Positions 47,501 to 57,757 of a stretch of 64,000 nt of DNA are shown piece by piece. The first letter of the stretch is position 1. Each line of letters starts with the position of its first letter. Source of the DNA: Closterium sp. Naga37s-1. Taxonomy: Eukaryota; Streptophyta; Zygnematophyceae; Desmidiales; Closteriaceae. Under the pieces are notes generated by a model that was not told the origin of the DNA, did no database searches, and was given only the letters and a program-made list of their open reading frames with translations. The stretch is from contig CANJKZ010000410.1 of assembly GCA_947471745.1 (NCBI GenBank), forward strand, positions 1,448,501-1,512,500, given 5' to 3'. The position numbers were made by a program, and so were the translations under genes.

Positions 47501-49552
47501 CGGGGGAGGACCTGGCGCTAGGAAGAGCGGCGGCGGGGGGAGGGGCGCAGTGCGGTAGGGGAAGAGACGGTAGTAAGGCACCGACTCGTCAAAGGTGACG
47601 TCCTGGGAGGACAGAACACGGCGCGAGGTGGGGTGGTAAAACTGCCAACCAGGCGCGTCAGGGGGGAAGCCAAGGAAGACGCAGGGAACAGCACGGGGGG
47701 ACAGCTTGTCCGCAGACAAGTCGCGGGCAAACGCCCGAGATCCCCAGACCCGAAACGCAGACGCATCGCCAACCTTCCCCGTCCACCGCAAGGTGGGGGA
47801 GGTCTCTGGCAAGGAGACCCGGGGCTGAAGGTTGAGCTGATGCGCTGCGTACTGAACCGCAAACGGCCACAGAAAATGGGGAGCAGCCGCATGGATCATG
47901 GACGTACGAGCAACGTCCATGACCATGCCAATGCGGCGCTCAGCAATCCCATTTTGCTGTGGAGAGGCCGGAAGCGTGAAGGTCTGGCGGATGCCCTGTG
48001 CACGACAGAAGGCTCCCAAATGGGCAGAGGAAAACTCCCCGCCTCTGTCAGAGTGCAGACGCAGAACTGGAAAGTCCGAGCCGAAACTCTCTCTGAGCTG
48101 GAGACGAGCTGCGCGGATCCAGTCGATCAACACCTCAGTGACGTCACCCTTGCTGTGCAAGGGGAACACCGTGGTGTAACGCGAGTAGTCGTCAACCACC
48201 AACAGGAAGTAACGCTCGTGACCCTGGCCACGGACGCGGGCGGGGCCCCACACGTCCATGTGAAGAGTCTGCAGGGGAGCCTCTGTCGGAGGAAACTCGG
48301 AGGAGTGAGGGGCGGCGCGCTGCCGCCCCTCGACGCAGGGAACGCAGGTAGGGGCAGGCCCCGGAGGGAGGGGAGGGAGGGACCGGGGGAGACCAGAGAC
48401 AAGGACACGGGAGGCCATGCCTCGGAGACGAGGCAGGGAGGGGTGACCAAGGCGGTGGTGCCAAAGGAGAGTCTGGTGGGACAGGAGACGACACGAGCAG
48501 GGAGCAGACTCAGGACCAGACCTGGACGCTGCAGCAAACACCTGACTCGACGCAGCTACCTGACCAGACGCAGCAACCGGAGGAGACTCAGTAGTCAGTG
48601 TGTACAGGCTCGACCCCGGCCGACGGGTAAACGTGGCCAAGTGTCGGCCCGTCCGAGCACACGTACAGTGGGTCACCCGCTGACTCGCAGGAGTGAACTG
48701 GTCAACCCCCCGATCCTGTAGATCAGCACCACTCACCAAGTTCGTAGAGAACGAGGGGAGGTAGAGACCTGACAGGGTGCCAGAGGGGGCTGCCGGACAC
48801 GGTAAGACAGTGGAGAAGCTAGCAAGGACAGGACCCCCAGAGGGGTCCGCCAGGGAGACCGCAACCGGCCGACTAAGCGGCGTAAGCGTGGTGCGGTCTC
48901 GAAAGAAGGAGCGGGAAGCACCCGAGTCAAGGGTGAAGGTGTGTAAGGCCTGAGCCGACGTGGTACCTGAGAGAGCAGACTCACCAGCACCTGGGGCAGC
49001 AGACGCACTAGCACCTAGAGCAGCAGCCTCACCAGCACCTAGAGCAGCAGCCTCAATGCCCGGGTCAGGCGGAACACACAGGTAACAGTCACCCTCATCA
49101 CTAGTAGGCAATGCATACATGGCAGTGAGGATAGCATCATAGTCAAGAGTATAGATATCTACCCGCAGCCTAAGCAGCTCCACCCAGTCGGGGAGCTCAG
49201 CCGCGTCGCCAAACTCCGTACGCCAGGCGTCGCTCAGACGGGCGAAGCAGCGGGACTCTGCGTGACCAAACGTCCCGCAAGGCTGACCAGTCCGAGCACC
49301 AGTGCGAATGACGTACGGACAGCGAGCAGTACCCCGTGACCCGTCACGCTGAGCGTACCACTCACGAAGCTGCTGGGGCGAAAGGACCGCGCACCGACGA
49401 CGCTGCAGCTGCACCTGGCCACTACAAGCAGCTGCCGAACTACTCACTCCAGGACGACTCCCACTACGGCCACCCCTATAACCCCAACTAGCGTACCACT
49501 CACGAAGCTGTTGGGGGGTGAGGGACTCACGCGGACGACGCTGGAGCTGCAT
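44501..49552 (-). pseudogene. Copia pol polyprotein of element G (one in-frame stop)
   Basis: ATG at 49552. The N-terminus has a tandem duplication of QLQRR...PQQLREWYA, then the Gag Cys/His module (CPYVIRTGAR...CGTFGHAESRC). Protease (LDSGAS), gag-pre-integrase (HHRLGHPS...CVPC), integrase (DVWGP; HSDRGGEF; NGIAERR), a long Gly/Ala/Pro repeat linker (about 46740-47420), RT (YVDDLVFA) and RNase H (HADASWADDQ; NTGDIFTKAL) all lie in one frame of about 1683 codons. A single TAG at 45665-45667 sits in the RT after RRPPGFTG. NTGDIF differs from the usual NTADIF. The UBN2-like half of Gag seen in A and B is absent upstream, where a minisatellite stands instead. Confidence 0.9.
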
Positions 49553-49699
49553 CTGGCCACGCCAGGAGCAGCAGTAGCAGTAGAAAGAGCAGTAGCAGCA
49601 AGAGCAGCAGTAACAGCAGTACGGGCAGGGCAGTGCTCACCAGTGGCGAGAAGGGCAGTCGTACGACGGCGGCAACGGCGAGGCCGCTACCACTGTAGG

Positions 49700-50480
49700 G
49701 CGAGGGCTCCGCGGCAGCTGCAGGGGCGGCTGCTCCAGGGGCGGCAGTTGTAGGGGCGGCTGCTCCAGGGGCGGCTGCTCCAGGGGCGGCTGCTACAGGG
49801 GCGGCTGCTCCAGGGGCGGCTGCTGTAGGGGTGGCTGCTGTAGGGGCGGCTGCTGCAGGGGCGGCTGCTCCAGGGGCGGCTGCTGCAGGGGCGGCTGCTC
49901 CAGGGGCGGCTACTGCAGGGGTGGCTACTCCAGGGGCGGCTGCTGCAGTGGCGGCTGCTCCTGGGGCGGCTGCTTCAGGGGCGGCTGCTCCAGGGGCGGC
50001 TGCTGCAGGGGAGGCTGCTCCAGGGGCGGCTGCTGCAGCGGCGGCTGCTCCAGGGGCGGCTGCTGCAGGGGCGGCTGCTCCAGGGGCGGCTGCTGCAGTG
50101 GCGGCTGCTCCAGGGGCGGCTGCTGCAGTGGCGGCTGCTCCAGGGGCGGCTGCTGCAGTGGCGGCTGCTCCAGGGGCGGCTGCTGCAGGGGCGGCTGCTC
50201 CAGGGGCGGCTGCTGCAGGGGCGGCTGCTCCAGGGGCGGCTGCTTCAGGGGCGGCTGCTCCAGGGGCGGCTGCTTCAGGGGCGGCTGCTCCAGGGGCGGC
50301 TGCTGCAGGGGAGGCTGCTCCAGGGGCGGCTGCTGCAGTGGCGGCTGCTCCAGGGGCGGCTGCTGCAGGGGCGGCTGCTCCAGGGGCGGCTGCTGCAGTG
50401 GCGGCTGCTCCAGGGGCGGCTGCTGCAGTGGCGGCTGCTCCAGGGGCGGCTGCTGCAGTGGCGGCTGCTCCAGGTTCGGG
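49700..50480. repeat. Minisatellite in the gag position of element G
   Basis: About 25 tandem copies of a 30-bp unit (15-bp half unit GGGGCGGCTGCTCCA / GGGGCGGCTGCTGCA on the plus strand). On the minus (element) strand it reads LEQPPLQQPP repeats in the same frame as the downstream polyprotein, from 50518. One repeat has CAG changed to TAG at about 49925. On the plus strand it reads AAAPGAAAAG, also open. Confidence 0.9.
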
Positions 50481-50519
50481 TTAGGGCAGGGCGCCGCGGC
50501 GGGCAGGGGAGACGCCACG

Positions 50520-51110
50520 CGGGTCCCGCAGGGGCGTCGCGACGCACAGGAGCCGCGCCTCGCAGGTCCCGCAGGGGCGACGCGACGAGGCGGGGGCGAC
50601 GCGGCGGGGCCGCGACTGGCGACGGGGCGAGGTCGCGAAGGGGCCGCTAAGGGAGCCGTGAGGGGGGGCCGCGAAGGGGCCGCGAAGGGGCCGCGAGGGG
50701 GGCCGCGAGGGGGCCGTGAAGGGGCCGCGAAGGGAGCCGTGAGGGGGGGCCGCGAGGGGGGCCGTGAAGGGGCCGCGAAGGGGCTGCGGAGGGGCCACGA
50801 AGGGGCCGCGAGGGGGCCGCGAGGGGGCCGCGAAGGGGCCGTGAAGGGGCCGTGAAGGGGCCGCGAAGGGGCCGTGAAGGGGCCGTGAAGGGGCCGTGAA
50901 GGTGCCGCGAAGGGGCCGTGAAGGGGCCGCGAAGGGGCCGTGAAGGGGCCGTGAAGGGGCCGTAAAGGTGCCGCGAAGGGGCCGTGAAGGGGCCGCGAAG
51001 GGGCCGTGAGAGGGGCCGTGAGAGGCCGTGAGAGGGGCCGCTACGGGGCCGTAGGGGAGCGCGACGGGCCACTAAGGGCAGGGGACGCGACGGGAGGGTA
51101 GGCACACGGG
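50520..51110. repeat. GC-rich leader repeats of element G
   Basis: Tandem degenerate GGGGCCGTGAAGGGGCCGCGA words between the primer site and the minisatellite. It is the counterpart of the leader of element B. Confidence 0.8.
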
Positions 51111-51213
51111 GCGCGACTCGGGCAAGGGCGAAGCGCGCTCCGGACAGAAAAAAAAAAATCGATATTCGGTGGGCCCTAGGAAACGTTCCCACTAGGGAAC
51201 CTGCTCTATACCA

Positions 51214-51339
51214 TGTGAAAGAACGAGGAATGAATGAACTAGCAAGCAGGTGGGTACAAGTAGGAAAACCTAAAAGTGTTGTACCCCATATTGTCTACCC
51301 CACTACAGCCTACACAGACTATGGCATATGAGTTTGACA
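51214..51339 (-). repeat. 5' LTR of element G
   Basis: 126 bp. On the minus strand it is followed by the primer-binding site at 51213-51200. Confidence 0.95.
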
Positions 51340-52200
51340 TGAGCTACCCTATTTTGCTGCGGCGATTCCGAAAGGGATTAGGGTATGGGTGATACCCTGC
51401 GTATGACATAACAGAACAAGGAGACCGAAGGTGAACTCACCACCACAGTCGGGGTGCCGACGAAGCACAAACTTGGCGCACTTGGTGTGGACGCCTACTG
51501 GCCACGGGTGGAGAATGTCAGGCACATTGGCATTCCGCTCTAATGGAAATATCATGGTGTAGCGGGAATTGTCGTCCACAATGACCAAGAAAAACCTTGG
51601 CGCAGCCTATGGACTAGGTCAGGGCCTCAAATGTCTATGTGCAAGGTCGGAATAGGTAGGAGGATATGAGGTGGAGTGGGGGGCTGCAAGGAGGTGCACG
51701 GCGGCGCAGACGAGGGAGGGAGAGCGGGGAGCGACGTCAGGAGACCAGAGACAAGACTGTACTTAGCCATGTAACGCAGCGGGGTAACATAGACGTTGCG
51801 CCATGGTGATTGAGCGACCGACACAAGCAACACATCTACCAGACTAGACACAAGAACCATGGTGGACGCAGTGTGCGGCATGACAAGACCTGACGCGGGA
51901 TTTCGGATAAACGTGCCAAGAGGTGCCCCATTGGTAGCGCTTATACGAGTCATGAACCTCTCATGTCCTGCAAACGTGGCGATGACGTCGAGGTCCTGCA
52001 GATTATTAAAAAATCCACCAGATTTATGGGGAACAGGGGGATGTGCAGTCCTGTAAAGGGAGCCAGTAGGGTTTTCTGGGCACGGGAGTGCGGTAGCAAT
52101 GCGTGCAACGACCGGCCCAAATGAGGCGGTGCGACCAAGGAGACAACGACATGAGCTAGAAGTGGCGATAGACCGGTGTGATCGCGGAAGAGGGGATATA

Positions 52201-53804
52201 GGGGGGTAGATATAACATTTTATACCTTCTACAGTGTAACAGGGGTGACCTATCCTATTTAGTGCACATACAACAAATAATTGTGTATGCGGATAATAGC
52301 GTGTAATTACACCAAATAGTAAGAGTGAAACAATGCATATATGTTTTCAAAATGTCTCCCATGTTTTGAGGCAGTTGTGCCAATAGCATGTCAGTGATGG
52401 ATACCGATTTTTGTCGAAAACTATGACGATGCATTCGAATATTTTCGTATCAGTTATCACGGAGGGTTTAGTCAATATCTTGCTCAAGGTTGATCGCAGG
52501 GTTAATGCAAAGCGGAATGGTTCGTGTGATGACGAGTGCAAGAGTGAATGCAAAATGACGGAAGTGATTATAACACTAGCATTCATATGTTTGTATAAGA
52601 AAACAGAATATACAGGTTCATATAGGAATACAAGAGAATATGAAAGGTCATAGCTAGCCATGTAATTCGAGGGGTAAATTCCCCTATTACATATTTATCG
52701 CAACCGTGAGGCATGGGATCCAGTTTCAATCATGTTCCAGCCAGGAATGTGTTGTAGAGGTCCTTATTGTAACGCTGTTTTGACTGTAAGGGATGCGGAA
52801 TATGAGCGAGACAATACGAGTTAAGCATTCACATTGTACAGGAGGGGACATGTAGTTTTGTTTCCCTCGTGCCTAAGGGGGCATGAGGCCAAAAGTGCTG
52901 TGGCGACTTGGCGTCGCACGCACTTGAGGCGAAAAATGGCTTGCACTGTGACATCCCAAGCCAATGCCCCTTTCCCCCTTTCCCTCAAATGCAGCCACAT
53001 AGCCTTGAGAGCAAGCGCGCAACTGTGGCTTCACCAACCTCAAAATACAACTGGTGCATTCACACCAACTGATCGAAACAGACAGGGGCTATACGAAAGG
53101 ACGAAAACTCATTTCCCGAGCACAGAAATTGAACAACTTGCTAGTCCCGACCTGTATATATTGTCAGTCCGGAGGCTATTACCGGCCTGTAAACATTGGG
53201 ACTGAGGTCACACACCTCATGATCAAAAACTGAGCGCCATACGTTTAAGCGTTGGTGGAATTACGCCTCTTATGACCTTACAAATAAGGGGTTGAACATA
53301 CCGGAATCCAGTCGGGATGAGCTGGGTTGCACTCGCATTTTTCGACCTGACCCTCAGCAACGGGTTCACGGTCACAAGGACAAACGATAACGGTTTGGGA
53401 GACTGTCGAGGGGACACTGTGAAACAAGAGCTGAAACGACAGCTGAATGTTAGGGGGACAGGTTCTGTTCTTTGCTAAGGGTTTGTCTATAGTCAAGCTC
53501 GCACCGAGACTTTCGGGTTTTCAGGGTTTTCAAGGCAACAAACTTTCGAGCTCACACCGAGACTTTTCACGGTTTGGGACAGTTCCGTTCCTACACGAGC
53601 TGCTACGACTGGGCTTTTAGGAGTCGAAAGTGCACCCAGAAAAAGCGCCCAGTAAACGGGATCGCACATCCCCACTAGCATACATTTCGCCGAAAGTGTA
53701 CTGACATGGATGGCGGAAACATTTCGCGGACAGGCCCGAGAAGAGCCTGCATTTTCAGGGGGGGCAACCTTGTCGGTTTGCAACCAAGTACAGTAAAAAC
53801 AAGC
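52201..53804. other. AT-richer region without recognised genes
   Basis: 52240-52830 is clearly AT-richer than its surroundings and may be decayed insertion DNA. 52830-53220 holds only an unconvincing open frame. 53495-53575 has a short direct repeat (CTC(A/G)CACCGAGACTTT). A minus-strand Cys-rich frame at 53278-53496 is listed separately. Confidence 0.4.
53298..53496 (-). CDS. Possible Cys-rich exon (minus)
   Basis: A minus-strand frame with regularly placed cysteines: CPPNIQLSFQ, then VIVCPCDREPVAEGQ, then KCECNPAHPDWIP, ending at a GTATGT donor-like site. The Cys pattern and composition look protein-like, and such modules are common in secreted or wall proteins. No start, partner exon or family is recognised. 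Confidence 0.2.
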
Positions 53805-53813
53805 ATTTGCATT

Positions 53814-54230
53814 GGGTTTTTATACGGGCCGTCACAAACATTTCGTAGTTATCACGAGCAGTCACATGTTCCGCCAATTCTATCATGAACGGTCACATGT
53901 TCCGTGAAATCTATCACGAACCATCACACGGGTATCACCCGCTGTCACTCAAAGGCACTAACTTATATCACGGGTAGTCACACTTGAAACTTTGCTATCA
54001 CAGATGAACCCTGTCATCATTTCGTTGACCCGGGTTCATCTGTGATAGCAAAGTTTCGAGTGTGACTACCCGTGATATATGTTAGTGCCTTTGAGTGACG
54101 GCGGGTGATACCCGTATGATGGTTCGTGATAGATTTCGCGGAACATGTGACCATTCATGATAGAATTGGCGGAACATGTGACTGCTCGTGATAACTACGA
54201 AATGTTTTGTGACGGCCCGTATAAAAACCC
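53814..54230. mobile_element. Foldback MITE, Mutator-like (9-bp target duplication)
   Basis: Almost the whole element is one inverted repeat: arms 53814-54011 and 54032-54230 (about 198 bp each) around a loop of about 20 bp. The ends read GGGTTTTTATACGGGCCGTC and its complement. A perfect 9-bp duplication ATTTGCATT flanks it (53805-53813, 54231-54239). Long terminal inverted repeats starting with GGG plus a 9-bp duplication fit the Mutator superfamily. There is no coding capacity. A transcript would fold into one long hairpin. Confidence 0.9.
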
Positions 54231-54854
54231 ATTTGCATTCAACCAACGAACTCGTGGGACCACTTGATCGTTTGATGGGACTGGGAGAGACCACAACAAA
54301 CATCGCTGTCTTGTACGGTTACTAATGAAAAAACCGAACAAATGTGTTGTGTACGTACACCCTGCTGTGCAGTGCGGTCGTTGAACCGCAACTGGAGCTG
54401 TACACTGTCCTGCTTGAAAACGTGCGCTGTCGTGCCATGGTTCGACTCGCTCGCGTCGCGACGCAACAGAATTGCAGAAACGAGTTTGTGATGTGTTCCA
54501 ACCAGGCTCTTGTTGTGATAGCTGTGCAACCACCAAGAAGTTTGCTCTCTGCATCCGAGCTTCTAAAATCTGACCTTAGGAGAGTATCGCCATGATTCTT
54601 TCTGCGACTTCCAGAGCGAAGTCGGGAGTATCGGCTCAGCGAGATTAGTAGAGAAATGCGAATTGTTCGCTATCACGCGTTGGGTATCCCCAACAATCAG
54701 CAGGGTGTGCTGCGAAGCTCAAGACATCATGAAGTACTAGACAGCGCTTCTAGCCGTCTGAGACTATTCTAATTAGGGATAGCAGTTCCCCAGGTGCGCG
54801 CAGTATCAGCGTGCGTCCGCCTCTGTCTCTACCTCCCGCTCACAGCATTGTGAC
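54231..54854. promoter_or_regulatory. Upstream region of the ARM gene
   Basis: About 620 bp between the MITE and the ARM start codon, with no convincing open frame. It presumably carries the promoter and 5' untranslated region. The MITE lies close enough to influence it. Confidence 0.3.
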
Positions 54855-57757
54855 ATGGACCTGGTGCGGAAACTCAAGCGGCGATTGCGCAGCATTGGCG
54901 GCGCGAGTGGAATCACCGCGACAACCGGCGCGGGGGGGAGCTCCGCGGAATGCGCGGGTGACTGGCCGTCTGGCGTCATCAGCAAGTCCTTCTCCGTTGA
55001 ATGCGGCGCTCCTCACGCTGGTCCAAACCCGTTGCTAGGAGCAACACACTCACATGCTCGTCCAGTCCCAAAGAATCACAGCAGCAATGCTACTAGTGAT
55101 AGCCGCCTACAGGGGAAGGAGCTCCAGCTCGAAGCTTCTGGCGTGACTATTTCGGAAGAAGAGGACCGGCGGCAACGGTCATCAAAGCCACCGAGGCAAA
55201 CGCAGCGCGCGGTATCGCAGCAGCAACGGGACGCTGGAGCGGGAAAAACAGGCCAGCGTTACCGCGCCGACGAATTCGCCGGCGACGCCGGCGAATCCGG
55301 CGCAGATCACTCACGGGGATCGAGGAGCGACGCGGAAGACTGCGGGTCGGACGAAATCAAGGGTGATGATTTGCAGCGGCGGCACACGTGGCAGGTTCAG
55401 GCGCAGCGTCACGCGTCCGACGTCGCCGCTGCAGCGGCCTTGCCAGAGTCCGCGAAAGCTTTCGCAAACAACCGCCACTCTAGTAGCGACCGTAACGACG
55501 ACTTTCCGTATGATTTCGCGCACTCTGCGAGCTTCGCGGCGTCGGGGACTCTGCCAGGGACCGGTGCAGCCCTGCCGCCGCGACTCACGGAAGCGCAGCT
55601 GCTGCTTATACAGGCGGCGCAGCATGCAAGCAGCAGCGGGTTGGCGATCGATTGGGCACGTCAGCAGCAGCAGCAACACCGGAAAGTGACCGAGTGGCTA
55701 GGAACGCTGTCGGACCCAGTCGACCCACTCACCGAAACTCCGTTCGCTAACGCGGAACTGCAACAGGAAGCGAGTGCGTCTATAGCGAATCATGAGGCTG
55801 CCGCAGCACTGCTAGCGGCGGGTCGCGTGCCTCGCGTCGCCGCATGCGTTTCGCCTTCTGATTCTGACGGGCGCGCCGCGTCGCTCAACCCGCCGGCTGA
55901 CGGAGACATGCTGGCGACGGTCAACCGGCAACTAAAGCTGGATTGCGCGGGCAGTCCGTCTGGAACGCCGAGTCCTGGAGTGCCAAGCCCGCGCGGCGTG
56001 ATATTGCGGGGCAGCGGTGGCACGGGAAGCAGCGGGGACGGGGAAGAGGCGGAAAACGATCGGCGGAAAGCGAACGGGCGGAGAGATTGCGAAGCTAGTA
56101 AAGCGGAAGCGAGGGGTGATTGGGCCCCAGGTTGCGAGCGGACGGCACAACGAGATTGCAAGGGGAGCGGTAGCGACGGCGACGGCAGCGAGTGCGGCGG
56201 CGATCTTGAGTGTGGTTCGCGCAGCGGCAAGTGGGGAGCAGACGATGCTGTCTGCAAATCAAAGCAGCCGGGAGCGATCGACAGCGCGTCGCTAACAAGC
56301 GTGCGCGTCGCGTATAATCAGCTCGTGGCGACCCGCCAGTCGGAGCAGGTGCGCGGGGCGAGGGCGCTGCGGGACCTGGCGCGGGAGAGCGACGCGGTGC
56401 GGAGCTCAATCGTGGCCGTCGGCGCAATCCCCGCGCTCGTGTCGATCGTGAATCTCGCCGCGACTGCGCCTCACGTCGCCGCCACCCGCGACACCAGCGT
56501 CGCGTCGCTTATCCTCGATGGCGGAGGCGGCGCGGCGACGGAAACTGGCGCGCCGCTCGGCGGTACTAGACTTAATTCCGCTTCGTGCGAGGAAGGCGGA
56601 AATGAAGCGACAGCGCAGGGAGGCCGCGAGCGCGCCTTGACTAGCCCGTTAGTGGACTACTCGATATCGTGTCTGGTGAATCTGAGCATCACTCGCGACA
56701 TGAAGGCCACCATCTGCCAGGCGGGCGCCGTCCCCCCGCTCATCCGCCTCATGTGCTCCGCGCGCTCGCCCTCGTGCGCGCCCGCGTGCGCCTGCTGCGC
56801 GCCCACGTCCGCGTCCACGCGCGCGAACGCGGCAGTGGCGCTGCTGTCGCTGTCAAAGCTGAGCGACGCTACGAGGCTGCACATGGCTTACTCGGGTGGC
56901 GTCGAAGCTCTCGTCCACTTCCTCTCGGATTCTCCTTCTGACGCTCCTGATTGCCCCGCTGCAGCTTCTGGTGCGCCTGCTACTGGTGGGTTGCAGGGCA
57001 GTGGCAGCAGCAAGAGTTGCAAGGGGCGGAGGGAGGCGGCAGCAGCGCTACAGAGCCTCGCATCTGTCCCAGCAGTGCGGCCACGGCTGGTGCACGCAGG
57101 AGCCGTGCCGCTGCTACTCGAACTTGTCGGCCATGCTGCGGCCTCGCACCTCACATGCAGCAGCAGATCGCGCGGTGCAGAGAGGAGGACGCAGCGGACG
57201 AGCCGCACGGAGGATGACGCAGTGGCTACTGCCGAGCGGGCGCTGGCAGTGTTGGCGTTGCTTGCGGAGAGTGAGGAGGGCAGAGCGGAGGTGCAGCGGA
57301 GAGGGGGGATGGAGGCGCTGGTGGGGGTGGTGCGCGCGGGTGGACCCACAGGGACGTGTGTGGAGCGAGCGATATCAGGGCTGACAGCTATGGTGGGAGG
57401 GAGCCTGAATTGCAGATGGGAGGTGGCAAGGATTGGTGTGGAAGGGGCAGTGAAGGAGGTGGCTATCCATGGAAGCGGGAAAGCCAAGGTTAAGGTGAGT
57501 AATGAGGGAGGATCCACAGCTACATTTGTCGTTTTTTTTTTTTTTTTTTTTTTTCGCCTCCCTTCCTTTCCCTTGCCTCTCTGTCTCGCTTGGTATCAAT
57601 CACAGTAGCATGTTTCTGTTGTTGGTGGCCAACTCATCTCAAATTTTGCTTGTGAGATGCACATGGCTTTCTTATCATGTCTTATTCTTTCGTTCACCCA
57701 CAATGGCAGGCAATAAAGTTCATGGACATGCTTCAAGCACCTCCTGCTCTAGGCTGA
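54855..57757 (+). CDS. Armadillo-repeat protein (two exons)
   Basis: ATG 54855; exon 1 runs to 57494 (donor GTGAGT), exon 2 is 57710-57757, phase 0, giving 895 residues. The N-terminal half (about residues 1-470) is disordered and charged, rich in Ser/Gly/Glu. The C-terminal half has armadillo repeats: LVATRQSEQVRGARALRDLA, then AIPALVSIVN, SISCLVNLSI..MKATICQAGA, VPPLIRLM, ANAAVALLSLSKL, GGVEALVHFL, GAVPLLLELV, ERALAVLALLAES and GGMEALVGVVR. It ends KAKVK|AIKFMDMLQAPPALG. This resembles plant ARM proteins of the U-box/ARM type, but no U-box is visible. ARM repeats normally bind partner proteins; the partner is unknown. The start MDLVRKLKRRLRSI is basic and amphipathic. The intron begins with a run of about 23 T. 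Confidence 0.8.
57531..57554. repeat. Poly(T) run in the ARM gene intron
   Basis: About 23 T on the plus strand, 40 bp after the donor. Confidence 0.95.

Larger units (their letters stand above)
44178..51339 (-). mobile_element. Ty1/copia retrotransposon G, young, full length
   Basis: LTRs 44178-44303 and 51214-51339 (126 bp each; one visible difference). On the minus strand they start TGTCAAACTC and end TTTCACA. A perfect target duplication TGAGC flanks the element (44173-44177, 51340-51344). The primer site TGGTATAGAGCAGG lies next to the right LTR and the TATGGGGGTG tract next to the left one. Inserted in copia relic R. The pol frame is intact except for one TAG. Confidence 0.95.
39166..52200 (-). 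mobile_element. Old copia relic R (minus), split by F and G
   Basis: Three pieces on the minus strand read in order: 52140-51340, 44177-43825 and 40118-39166. The first has a decayed gag-pre-integrase region (YSLVSGLLTSLPALPPSSAP) and integrase (VDDNSRYTMIFPL; HPDCGGEF). The second continues the integrase end (CSAPHSL.SFA..YTAH, then TFDEYVNYFISFLHRDT, matching the VTFDESVPYYRLF of A). The third is the Pro/Ser-rich linker. It has many stops and frameshifts, so it is the oldest layer. Elements G and F inserted into it. Confidence 0.65.

Noticed and set aside
49700..50480. Regular repeats resembling a CRISPR array
   Set aside because: There are no unique spacers. It is a continuous 15/30-bp minisatellite inside a copia element in a eukaryotic genome.
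52834..53205. 123-codon frame in the AT-richer region
   Set aside because: No recognisable content and no exon signals; likely chance.
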